From positions 1 through 21,644 of IMG/VR virus record IMGVR_UViG_3300005527_000345: 21,644 bases of DNA; one strand, written 5' to 3'. The position numbers and the translations under genes are program-made. The notes below the pieces were generated by a model, which saw only the letters and a program-made list of their open reading frames with translations, was not told the DNA's origin and did no database searches. The DNA is from a virus. Positions 14,696 to 21,644 of this stretch are shown here, one piece after another. How positions within the stretch are numbered: position 1 is the first letter of the stretch; each line of letters begins with the position of its first letter.

Positions 14696-16009
14696 TTGAA
14701 ATACATACAAACATATACAGATGTCAATTGGTCTGACATGCTCAACGATATGCTTATCGTTGTACCGGTATTATCTGACCATACGCGACACCGTTGTGAA
14801 AATCGTATCAGTTTCGTGTATTTCTATAATTACAGCACCGGTGACGAATTTGTAATCGGATGTAGTCACAGTGATCTTGTAAAAAACGGCGAAAATTGGT
14901 TAACAGAGATCAGTTTACCGGAATCGACAATCTGCTATAAAAAATCGATATTATGGTCAAAGGGCATTAAATGTTATGATGCAGATCTTTGTTATTGGTT
15001 ACAAGAAAATACACCGATCGAAATCGAATATTCACAAGATATAACTGCATATCATAGATGGTATTCAGATCTCCGAAATGTAAACGACATTATACCGATA
15101 GTTAATCTAATCGAATATTGTCGGACTATACGAAGTAATTTCGAACAGTGCATTTTTCGAATCGAATTCGATGACACTTTGAATTTCTATAACGAAAACG
15201 TAATCGAAAACTTTTACCGAATCGAAAACTCAGGTTTACCGATAAATTCCGATAAACTGAAACAATTCTATAATATCAATAAAAGTCGACTCTATACCGA
15301 ATACTATCCGTATACTGCAACAGGCAGGCCAAGTAACCGTTTCGGTGGTATAAATTTCGCTGCATTAGATAAAGGCACTGGTGTACGTTCGATTATCGAA
15401 GTTGAAAACAATTCACAGATGCTAATCGAATTCGATTACGATAGTCATCATGTACGTCTTGTTGCGAAACTTATCGGTTACGAATTACCTGCTGGTAACT
15501 TGCACGAATATTTCGGCAGACAATATTTTAAAACACCGGTAATAACAGATGAACAATACGCCGAGTCGAAAACAATAACGTTCAGAATGTTGTACGGTAC
15601 TATATACAATGAATACAGTGATATTCCATTTTTTAAAATGGTGCAAGAGTACCGTAATCGTTTATGGTCCGAGTTCGACGATATCGGTTATATAAAAACG
15701 CCGTTGACTAAACGTAAAATCTATGCGAAAAATCATGAGAATATGAACGCAAGTAAACTGTTCAACTATGTATTGCAGGGCTATGAAACAGATGTGAATT
15801 CGTTAATGTTAAACAAAATTCTCAGATATTTATATGAAAAGTATAGTAAAATTGTACTATATACATACGATTCTTTCTTATTTTTGTATGATAAACGCGA
15901 CGGTAAAAATTTTATAGATGATATTTTAATGATTCTGAATAATTACGGAATGCGTGCAAGTTTAAAGGTAGGAATAGGATACGATAATATGATAAAACCT
16001 AAAAGGTAG
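14696..16009 (+). CDS. Family A DNA polymerase, core only with a degenerate exonuclease-like N-terminus
   Basis: A 437-residue protein with Pol I core motifs in order: TATGRPSNRFGGINFAAL (207-224); motif A EFDYDSHHVRLVAKLIG, D247 as metal ligand; O-helix KTITFRMLYG (K292, F296, Y300 matching Pol I K758, F762, Y766); LQGYETDVNSLM; motif C YTYDSFLF, D392 as second ligand. Oddities: the Pol I steric-gate Glu of SQIE is His (H252), the Arg four before the O-helix Lys is Tyr, and HDE is YDS. Residues 1-150 resemble a decayed 3'-5' exonuclease (CYDADLCYWL) without its acidic residues. Much shorter than Pol I (928) or T7 polymerase (704). TTG start at 14696 suits the promoter spacing; ATG at 14735-14740 region is an alternative. 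First gene of its operon. Confidence 0.82.
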   Translation: MKYIQTYTDVNWSDMLNDMLIVVPVLSDHTRHRCENRISFVYFYNYSTGDEFVIGCSHSDLVKNGENWLTEISLPESTICYKKSILWSKGIKCYDADLCYWLQENTPIEIEYSQDITAYHRWYSDLRNVNDIIPIVNLIEYCRTIRSNFEQCIFRIEFDDTLNFYNENVIENFYRIENSGLPINSDKLKQFYNINKSRLYTEYYPYTATGRPSNRFGGINFAALDKGTGVRSIIEVENNSQMLIEFDYDSHHVRLVAKLIGYELPAGNLHEYFGRQYFKTPVITDEQYAESKTITFRMLYGTIYNEYSDIPFFKMVQEYRNRLWSEFDDIGYIKTPLTKRKIYAKNHENMNASKLFNYVLQGYETDVNSLMLNKILRYLYEKYSKIVLYTYDSFLFLYDKRDGKNFIDDILMILNNYGMRASLKVGIGYDNMIKPKR

Positions 16010-16012
16010 TTA

Positions 16013-17119
16013 ATGAAAACGATAACATATAAAGATTTGATAAATAAATGGTTTGCACAATTAGATAAAGGTTATGCAAATCCACCATATACGAAAGAGG
16101 AATGGGATATATTAGAATCGTTAAAACGAGAATATACAATCATAACAGAAGCAGAACCTGAAACACCAGAAAAACCGGAAAAAGAAAAATCTACTGAAGA
16201 TGACCGATTCGTAGCGAAGACTGCATTGTTTATGGATTCACCAGAAGCATTCACAGAATATATAATAACCAATTATACAAATGGTGTGCAGATACCGGGC
16301 TTAGAACTTGTATTTCAAGATCTTTCAAAACTGACACCTGAAAAATTTCAAGATGTAGCTAAAATAATAAATTCTGGTACAAACCGAAATCCTGATGACG
16401 GTTCATTCGGTATGGGTGAAAACGAGCAGACTCTGATGCGTCTACTCATTAAACATGTACAAATGCAAACTGGTGACCCAACCGAGTTATTTTTAGCAAT
16501 AGTCTTAGGTGGTAGAATCAAAGCCGGCACATCAGAAACCGGTGATAGTATTACGAGCAACGTCGATATCGATGGTACACGTGGTATTATAGTTAAAGAC
16601 TTTGCTTTGATACCGGAATTGGATTTCGGTAAGTTGTCACCTGAAGCGATTGAGGCATTGGAAGACGTTTTCGAAATGGCGAATGTAGTGTTAGACCAAC
16701 AACAAAAACCAGAACTGCAACGTGATTCTTTGAACGACATATTTCGACTAATGTCAGATCCTGAAATTATTGCAGAAATCAACGAATTACTGAAACTCTA
16801 TCAAACTACCGAAATAAAAGTTGTACAACGTTTAGGAAAAAAGGTAGCGAACATATTAGGTGATAAATCGCCTGAACAATTAGTTATCACTTTTTTCAAT
16901 TTGTTCGACGAATACTTACGAACAAAAATAACTCAGACCGGCTATTGGTCGACCGTCGACTCGGAAAAGTTCACGGTGTATTTAGAACCCTCATCTGATA
17001 TTTATAGTATACTCAAATCCGATATCGAAAACCGCAGAATTTCAAGAGCGATATCGAATTTAGAATCGTATTTTGTTAAGGTGAAGGGTGAATCAATAAA
17101 CAAAAAATTGTTGGCATAA
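16013..17119 (+). CDS. Paralog of the downstream nuclease-like protein, apparently degenerate
   Basis: A 368-residue protein I cannot name. Residues 11-35 (KWFAQLDKGYANPPYTKEEW) match the start of the next gene product closely, followed by a Glu/Pro/Lys-rich linker (46-62). Around 158-195 it can be aligned with the PD-(D/E)xK region of its neighbour: E158, then VDIDG with D185 and D187, then GIIVKDF with K195. In place of the catalytic Glu of E-x-K stands I193, so nuclease activity looks lost, although D and K remain. The rest is helical. It starts three bases after the polymerase stop with AAAAGG upstream and ends one base before the next gene, so the three are one unit. A non-catalytic partner of the next protein is a reasonable guess. 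Confidence 0.72.
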   Translation: MKTITYKDLINKWFAQLDKGYANPPYTKEEWDILESLKREYTIITEAEPETPEKPEKEKSTEDDRFVAKTALFMDSPEAFTEYIITNYTNGVQIPGLELVFQDLSKLTPEKFQDVAKIINSGTNRNPDDGSFGMGENEQTLMRLLIKHVQMQTGDPTELFLAIVLGGRIKAGTSETGDSITSNVDIDGTRGIIVKDFALIPELDFGKLSPEAIEALEDVFEMANVVLDQQQKPELQRDSLNDIFRLMSDPEIIAEINELLKLYQTTEIKVVQRLGKKVANILGDKSPEQLVITFFNLFDEYLRTKITQTGYWSTVDSEKFTVYLEPSSDIYSILKSDIENRRISRAISNLESYFVKVKGESINKKLLA

Positions 17120-17120
17120 T

Positions 17121-18086
17121 ATGAATTTTGAAAAAGCAGTAGTAGAATGGTTTGCGAATTTAGAAAAAGGATACGCAATACCACCGTACACCAAAGAAGA
17201 AATCCGTGTACTCGAACGTATTGTCAAATCACAAGCAACTGTACTAAATGAGAATGCAGAATGGGATAAACTTATAGCGGATAAGTTTCCAAATGGTGTG
17301 CCTGATCCAGTTGGTACGTATAAAATACCACAAGGAAAAACTGGCCCTATTAGTATTGCACCGGGTGATAAAAAGGTCTATGAAACATTGTTTAAAGTAA
17401 AACCTGGTGCAGGTGTGGGTAACGGCGAACTTGCGTTGTATTGGTTATTCAGCAAAAGTACAACTGTCGAAAGCACAGGAAAAGGTGCAGCTGCCGATCT
17501 ACGTATAGGTGGCCTTAATTGCGAAGTTAAATCGTATAAAAAGCATGACGGTAAAATAAAACTTGGGAAATTCAAAGAATTACGTAACTCAAGACAGATC
17601 ATTTCACGTGTATTTGGTATTCTAAATCTTACAAAGGCGTTTGACCGAAATTCCGATTCGAGTTTCTTTACCGAAACTAAATTTACAGTAGAGGATTTAC
17701 GTCAAGGATTTGAAAGTCTACTTGACCTAAATGCGAACGTTTTCAATAATGCAGATTTACAACCTTTTCTATCAAGAGTTACTGCATTTAAACAAATGAA
17801 GGCGGAAATCGATTGGGTACTGAAAACGTTTGAAGGTAAAGATAACGATCAGGATTTAGCGAAAGCGTGTATGGCGAAGGTGGTTTCTGAAAAATTGGAC
17901 TTGAAACCAGGTTTCGGAGGTTATATGATTAATTGTTTAAAGGAAAAACCTACAGATATTAAATCGTTCTATATACCAACAAACGCAGAAGCGATTCTTA
18001 GAGATACCGATTTCGATACCCTAAATAAAAATACAGCGGTGAATTCCGGTGAAATTGAATTGAATTATAATGAACTATTCGGATAA
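17121..18086 (+). CDS. PD-(D/E)xK nuclease-like protein
   Basis: A 321-residue protein. The signature lies at 102-137: GELALYWLF (E103), AADLRIGG (D126), then NCEVKSYKK (E135, K137). Spacing of about 23 residues from E to D and nine from D to E-x-K is normal for PD-(D/E)xK enzymes, which cut DNA with metal ions. Residues 9-33 (EWFANLEKGYAIPPYTKEEI) repeat the start of the upstream paralog. The end, NYNELFG, is almost the same as the end of the SSB (FDEMFG). It may be a recombination, repair or host-DNA nuclease acting with the polymerase operon; cleavage specificity cannot be read. The fold call is from motif only, without structure prediction. Confidence 0.62.
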   Translation: MNFEKAVVEWFANLEKGYAIPPYTKEEIRVLERIVKSQATVLNENAEWDKLIADKFPNGVPDPVGTYKIPQGKTGPISIAPGDKKVYETLFKVKPGAGVGNGELALYWLFSKSTTVESTGKGAAADLRIGGLNCEVKSYKKHDGKIKLGKFKELRNSRQIISRVFGILNLTKAFDRNSDSSFFTETKFTVEDLRQGFESLLDLNANVFNNADLQPFLSRVTAFKQMKAEIDWVLKTFEGKDNDQDLAKACMAKVVSEKLDLKPGFGGYMINCLKEKPTDIKSFYIPTNAEAILRDTDFDTLNKNTAVNSGEIELNYNELFG

Positions 18087-18108
18087 ATAGAACGAAGGAG
18101 CTGATTTG

Positions 18109-18498
18109 GTGAAAACGCACTTGTTATGTACATTTGTACAAAAATGTGATTTAGGCCTCGTACTCGATTATATACAACGGACATACGAACTTAACTCAAA
18201 TTTAATATTTGTTTTCAGTAATATAGAGAATCCGCAGCAATTATATTGTACTTATAATGTAGTCGGTAATTACGATTTGACTGCAAATACTATATTGGTG
18301 CATAGAAAATCCGATTCGAATACTATTTACACAATAAATGCTCTTAATCAAATTATACGTCAGGTAAATAACGGTCTATTAGACATGACGTATCAAATCG
18401 ATTGGGCAATGTATACAAATAACCTTATTTTGTTTCAAAATGATGAGATAGTTAAGATAGATTTAAAACTTGAAAAGATTCATAAAGTAAACAGATAG
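18109..18498 (+). CDS. Unknown 129-residue protein in the polymerase operon
   Basis: Not recognised by function. It begins KTHLLCTFVQKCDLGLVLDYI and has a central block ILVHRKSDSNTIYTINALN (about residues 64-82) followed by an IDWAMYTNNLILF segment. Alternating strand and helix suggests a small globular cytoplasmic protein. I have the impression that similar proteins occur in T4-type marine phages as conserved hypotheticals. GTG at 18109 is preferred over TTG one codon earlier because GAAGGAG at 18094-18100 lies eight bases before it. It is 22 bases after the nuclease-like gene and seven bases before the hydrolase gene, so it is part of the same transcript. Confidence 0.72.
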   Translation: MKTHLLCTFVQKCDLGLVLDYIQRTYELNSNLIFVFSNIENPQQLYCTYNVVGNYDLTANTILVHRKSDSNTIYTINALNQIIRQVNNGLLDMTYQIDWAMYTNNLILFQNDEIVKIDLKLEKIHKVNR

Positions 18499-18505
18499 GA
18501 AAAAA

Positions 18506-19300
18506 ATGTGTATAATTGCAAGTAAATATATCGATGGTTCACGCGTAATTGCGAAAAATAGAGACCGTGCATACAAAGCATCGATTGAAATTATACATAC
18601 AGTCATGAACGGTGTTGAGGTTGCGTATATACGGGATACGGTAACCGATTGGTCGGAAGGAATGAACGAATACGGAATCGGAATCTTAAATACTGCATTA
18701 ATGGTGGGGTTCGATGAGATCGAAGATAAGATAGTTAAGAAAACCGGCAAGCCTTCAAAAGATGGCATCAAAATACGAATGGCGTTATGTCAAAAAACAA
18801 TGACCGATGCAGTGCAGTTCGCAGTTTCATACGACGGCGGTGTACGAGGTCACACATTTGTATCGAATCCTAAAATGACCGTATCGATTGAAACGACATC
18901 GAAACACTCGCCTAAATACGCACTGCACAAAACAAACAATGTCGTGCGTACAAATCATGGTCACTTCTATTCGAACGCAGGATATACGCAAGGTCCTGAT
19001 TATGTGTCATCGAAAATCAGAAAAATCTCAGCTGAAAAGATGATCGATCGTATTACGACACCAGATGGTATACTCCCGTCATTGCGTAAAAAACTGTATT
19101 CCTATGATAGTCCGTTAAATATGCGAAGAGACACCGAAAAAATGCGCACCTCTTCACAATTATTATTAGACTTAGAAAAGCGCATATTTCATTTGGTATT
19201 GATAAATAAAAATGTCGATTCGTTCGTAGGTATAAAGCAAGAATTTCCTAAAGGATACACACCTAAAATTACGATTAAAGTGACGCAAGTCGAAGATTAA
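18506..19300 (+). CDS. N-terminal-nucleophile amide hydrolase (C45/C59-like)
   Basis: A 264-residue protein with the layout of the Ntn-hydrolases that include penicillin acyltransferase-like (C45) and choloylglycine hydrolase (C59) families. Cys2 follows Met directly, so Met removal would expose the catalytic cysteine. AKNRD (16-20) holds the usual Arg-Asp pair, SEGMNEYGIGILN (50-62) matches the G-M-N-E-x-G signature, and RTNHGHFYSNAGY (148-160) holds the Asn-His pair. No signal peptide, so it should act in the cytoplasm. Substrate is unknown: a C-N amide bond of a small molecule, signal, cell-wall fragment or peptide. TAGGAAAAAA precedes the ATG. Last gene of the polymerase operon. Family call good, function open. 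Confidence 0.78.
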   Translation: MCIIASKYIDGSRVIAKNRDRAYKASIEIIHTVMNGVEVAYIRDTVTDWSEGMNEYGIGILNTALMVGFDEIEDKIVKKTGKPSKDGIKIRMALCQKTMTDAVQFAVSYDGGVRGHTFVSNPKMTVSIETTSKHSPKYALHKTNNVVRTNHGHFYSNAGYTQGPDYVSSKIRKISAEKMIDRITTPDGILPSLRKKLYSYDSPLNMRRDTEKMRTSSQLLLDLEKRIFHLVLINKNVDSFVGIKQEFPKGYTPKITIKVTQVED

Positions 19301-19318
19301 AAAAAACATTTAAAATTA

Positions 19319-19350
19319 TTTGGAATTCTCAGAAAAATCACTTATATTTG
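19319..19350 (+). promoter_or_regulatory. Bacteroidota-type promoter of the SSB-UvsX operon
   Basis: TTTG at 19319-19322, 20 bases, then TATATTTG at 19343-19350, with the full GAATTCTCA block after TTTG. The leader to the ATG at 19386 is about 29 bases, longer than in the other copies and very AT-rich. Confidence 0.78.
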
Positions 19351-19385
19351 ATTTATATTATTTAATTTTTTAAACAGGTTAATTT

Positions 19386-20216
19386 ATGGACTTAAACAAA
19401 ATTAGAGAGAGGCTTGAATCTCTCACAAATCAAAACAAGCCGTCGGCATCAAAACAAATTTGGAAGCCGCAACCTGGTTCACAGGTAATTCGTATTGTAC
19501 CATATGTACATAACAAAGATTGGCCTTTTTTGGAACTACTGTTTTACTACGATTTGGCTAAGAAAACTATCATTTCGCCGCAAAATTTCAATCAACCTGA
19601 CCCAGTTCAGGAATTGGCTGACAAACTGAAAGGCACTGGTGAACGTGAGGATTGGTTGTTAGCACGGAAGATCGAACCGAAGATGCGTACTTATGTACCT
19701 ATTTTGGTTAGAGGTCAGGAACACGAGGGTGTAAAATTTTGGGGTTTCGGTAAAACTGTATACGAGGAACTTCTGAAGACGATCGATGACCCTGATTATG
19801 GTAACATCACAGATCTGAAGAACGGTACCGATATTACAGTCGAATACGAAAAAGCAGCAGACGGATCTTATCCGAAAACAAGTTTCCGTGTTAAGAGAAA
19901 CACGTCACCTGCAACAACAGATCCTGAAGTGATTAAACTTCTAAAAGAAATGCCTACGGTCAAAGACATATGGGAACCTCCTACATATGAAGAACTGGCG
20001 GATCTATTAGACAAGTTTATCAACAACACAGCTGAAGAGGATGCTGCACCTGCTACGGATGATGATGAAGACTTGCCGACAAGTGATTTCTTAGCAGATC
20101 CACTCAATCCTTTGAATGGGCCGATTCGTGTAAATGTACCGTCAGCCAAAAAGTCAGCACCAGCAGCTGCTGTGACTAACGATATTGATGCTGCATTCGA
20201 TGAAATGTTCGGATAA
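19386..20216 (+). CDS. 32: Single-stranded DNA-binding protein, T4 gp32-like
   Basis: A 276-residue gp32-type SSB (T4 gp32 is 301). It coats single strands and organises replication and recombination proteins. The N-terminus (KIRERLESLTNQNK) is a basic cooperativity-type segment. The core has WKPQPGSQVIRIVPY (26-40), WPFLELLFYY (46-55), then KMRTYVPILVRG (99-110) and VKFWGFGKTVYEELL (116-130). The acidic tail from about 215 ends in DIDAAFDEMFG. Odd: the zinc site of gp32 seems lost. SPQNFNQPDPVQE (64-76) occupies the place of a C-P...C-P-x-C pattern, with S64, D72 and Q75 at the Cys positions, and the whole protein has no cysteine. It is followed 11 bases later by the UvsX gene. Confidence 0.87.
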   Translation: MDLNKIRERLESLTNQNKPSASKQIWKPQPGSQVIRIVPYVHNKDWPFLELLFYYDLAKKTIISPQNFNQPDPVQELADKLKGTGEREDWLLARKIEPKMRTYVPILVRGQEHEGVKFWGFGKTVYEELLKTIDDPDYGNITDLKNGTDITVEYEKAADGSYPKTSFRVKRNTSPATTDPEVIKLLKEMPTVKDIWEPPTYEELADLLDKFINNTAEEDAAPATDDDEDLPTSDFLADPLNPLNGPIRVNVPSAKKSAPAAAVTNDIDAAFDEMFG

Positions 20217-20227
20217 CAGAAAACAAT

Positions 20228-21460
20228 ATGGCGAGTAAAATTAATGTAGAGACAGTAGACAGTCTTGCAAGTGATTTGGTTTCGACACTAAATACGAAAT
20301 TCAATCATTCAACCGACAAGGCTGCCTACTTCTTATCGGATGACAAGATCAGTGATGTTAACAAATGGGTACCAACAGGATGCGATATTTTAGATTTGGC
20401 AATTGCAAATCGTCCGCATGGTGGTTTTCCGGCAGGTAGAATCATTGAGATCACAGGTATGGAGGCTTCTGGTAAATCTTTGTTAGCTGCGTATGCACTG
20501 AAAAGTACACAGAAACAAGGAGGACTGGCGATATACATCGACACAGAAGCCGCTATCAGTAGAGAGTATCTACAAGCAATTGGTGTTGACATTGAGAAGA
20601 TGGTATACGTTCCTTTAGAATCATTGGAAGACATCTTCGATACAATTGAAGCGACAATTGTAAAGGTACGTAAGACGAATAAAGACGTTCTTGTCACGAT
20701 CGTTGTCGACTCGATTATGGGTGCAACAACTAAGAATGAGATGAACGCAGAGCATGGTAAAGATGGGTATGCAACTGAAAAGGCGATCGTGTTGTCGAAA
20801 GCAATGCGTAAGATAACAAACATGTTAGCAAGACAGAATGTATGTTTGATATTGACGAATCAGTTACGGATACGTATGGGCGTTTCATTTGGAGATCCGT
20901 ATTCGACATCGGGCGGTAAAGCCGTCGCGTTTCACTCTTCGGTAAGGATTCGATTGAAGTCGTTAGGACAAATTAAAGCAAAAAACTCAGATGGTGTCGA
21001 ACAGGTAGTAGGGATAAAAACCCATGCGATAGTTCAAAAGAATCGATTGGGTCCACCATTGAAAGCTGTTGATTACGACATATATTTCGAATCTGGTATT
21101 GACAATTATGGCAGTTGGTTAAACACCATGAAGACATTCAAATTGGCAAATTCTGGTGGTTATTGGACAATTAAACTATCATACGAAAGTAACAAGGAGC
21201 GCGACGAGAACGGTAAACCGGTATTACGAACATTCGATGGCGATGTTGTTAATCCTGAAACAGGTGAATTAAAGAAACTTGCCGGTGAATTGAAATTTAG
21301 AAGTAAAGATTTTGGGCAATGGATGGATGCGAATACCGAATTGCGTGAATGGATCTACGATATGATATGCGATCGTTTCGTGATGACGTATAAAGTGAAT
21401 CGTGATTTCGGAGTAGATGATATTGTAGTACAGGAAGATTTCTTAGGGGAAAACGATTAA
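20228..21460 (+). CDS. uvsX: UvsX/RecA-like recombinase
   Basis: A 410-residue strand-exchange ATPase that forms filaments on single-stranded DNA. Walker A is GMEASGKS at 77-84; IDTEAA at 104-109 carries the likely catalytic Glu (E107); Walker B is VTIVVD ending at D161; loop region TNQLRIRMGVSFGDPYSTSGG (210-230, read as TNQLRIRMG then DPYSTSGG) matches RecA L2 with the switch Gln at Q212. The N-terminus KINVETVDSLASDLV is the likely oligomerisation helix. The C-terminal 130 residues hold a polar domain with RDENGKPV and an acidic end. Co-transcribed with SSB, its usual partner in recombination-dependent replication. Confidence 0.92.
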   Translation: MASKINVETVDSLASDLVSTLNTKFNHSTDKAAYFLSDDKISDVNKWVPTGCDILDLAIANRPHGGFPAGRIIEITGMEASGKSLLAAYALKSTQKQGGLAIYIDTEAAISREYLQAIGVDIEKMVYVPLESLEDIFDTIEATIVKVRKTNKDVLVTIVVDSIMGATTKNEMNAEHGKDGYATEKAIVLSKAMRKITNMLARQNVCLILTNQLRIRMGVSFGDPYSTSGGKAVAFHSSVRIRLKSLGQIKAKNSDGVEQVVGIKTHAIVQKNRLGPPLKAVDYDIYFESGIDNYGSWLNTMKTFKLANSGGYWTIKLSYESNKERDENGKPVLRTFDGDVVNPETGELKKLAGELKFRSKDFGQWMDANTELREWIYDMICDRFVMTYKVNRDFGVDDIVVQEDFLGEND

Positions 21461-21474
21461 TTAATTGCTAATTA

Positions 21475-21506
21475 TTTGGAATTCTCACAAAAGATTATTA
21501 CATTTG
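21475..21506 (+). promoter_or_regulatory. Bacteroidota-type promoter before the last, truncated gene
   Basis: TTTG at 21475-21478, 20 bases, then TACATTTG at 21499-21506, with the GAATTCTCA block after TTTG. The leader to the ATG at 21531 is about 18 bases. Confidence 0.75.
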
Positions 21507-21530
21507 ATTTGAAATTAAAAAGTAAAATTT

Positions 21531-21644
21531 ATGAAAGGTAAAGGTTATTTATTTGAAGTTGCTGCAATAGGTTATTTGTGCAATGATGAAGGTGATATTT
21601 TAGAAACAAACATTGTGTATCCTATCACAAGTATTTTGTCAAAG
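21531..21644 (+). CDS. Start of an unknown gene, cut by the window edge
   Basis: The frame from ATG 21531 is open for 38 codons to the end of the window: it begins MKGKGYLFEVAAIGYL and continues with NDEGDILE and IVYPITSIL. Too little is present to assign a function. A dedicated promoter and a leader of normal length make this a real gene start. By promoter class it should be expressed with the replication genes. Confidence 0.75.
   Translation, partial: MKGKGYLFEVAAIGYLCNDEGDILETNIVYPITSILSK

Noticed and set aside
15827-17006. Two further TATTTATA boxes (15827-15834, 16999-17006) as internal promoters
   Set aside because: Both lie well inside coding sequence, far from the next start codon, and are expected by chance in AT-rich DNA. 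Kept as counter-evidence for the motif.
20326-20823. A 165-codon minus-strand frame opposite UvsX
   Set aside because: Lies over the Walker A and B region of an unmistakable recombinase gene; no domain of its own.

Overview
The window is a compact, AT-rich, single-strand (+) gene array from a large tailed phage with a contractile tail. It is a distant T4-type myovirus: tail sheath, tail tube, tape measure, LysM/gp53-like protein and hub lie in contractile-tail order, followed by a gp32-like ssDNA-binding protein and a UvsX/RecA recombinase. The host is probably in the Bacteroidota. The clearest promoters (four copies) have a TTTG element, exactly 20 bases, then TATATTTG or TACATTTG, which fits the Bacteroidota -33 TTTG / -7 TAnnTTTG consensus. 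Host and phage assignment are inferred from gene content and promoters; no search was run.

Layout. 1-4.9 kb is the neck/sheath/tube block: gp14-like neck protein, an HEIEH metalloprotease, gp15-like terminator, sheath, tube and a two-helix holin-like protein, with factor-independent terminators after the sheath and after the holin-like gene. 4.9-11.1 kb is the tape-measure block: a gp26-like baseplate/chaperone protein, an overlapping small gp51-like ORF, an 82-residue unknown and a 1562-residue tape measure with internal repeats. 11.1-14.7 kb is the hub/baseplate block: a tube-initiator-like protein, a LysM/gp53-like protein, a large hub-like protein and a 191-residue putative virion protein.

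14.65-19.3 kb is a separate operon driven by a promoter embedded in the end of the last structural gene. It holds a family A DNA polymerase with a polymerase core but no recognisable exonuclease residues, two paralogous proteins (one with an intact PD-(D/E)xK-like signature, the other apparently degenerate), a 130-residue unknown and an N-terminal-nucleophile hydrolase. 19.3-21.5 kb is a second operon with gp32-like SSB and UvsX. A third unit begins at 21531 and runs off the end.

Two kinds of control signal appear. The TTTG/TATATTTG promoters precede the replication genes and, unexpectedly, the metalloprotease. A weaker recurrent TAYTTATW box sits in six gaps before structural genes and may be the late-promoter core. 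The least explained part is the polymerase operon: the nuclease-like paralogs share an N-terminal segment, and the intact one ends in nearly the same hexapeptide as the SSB, which suggests a shared partner at the replication fork. No tRNA, CRISPR array, insertion sequence or gap over about 115 bases was seen.
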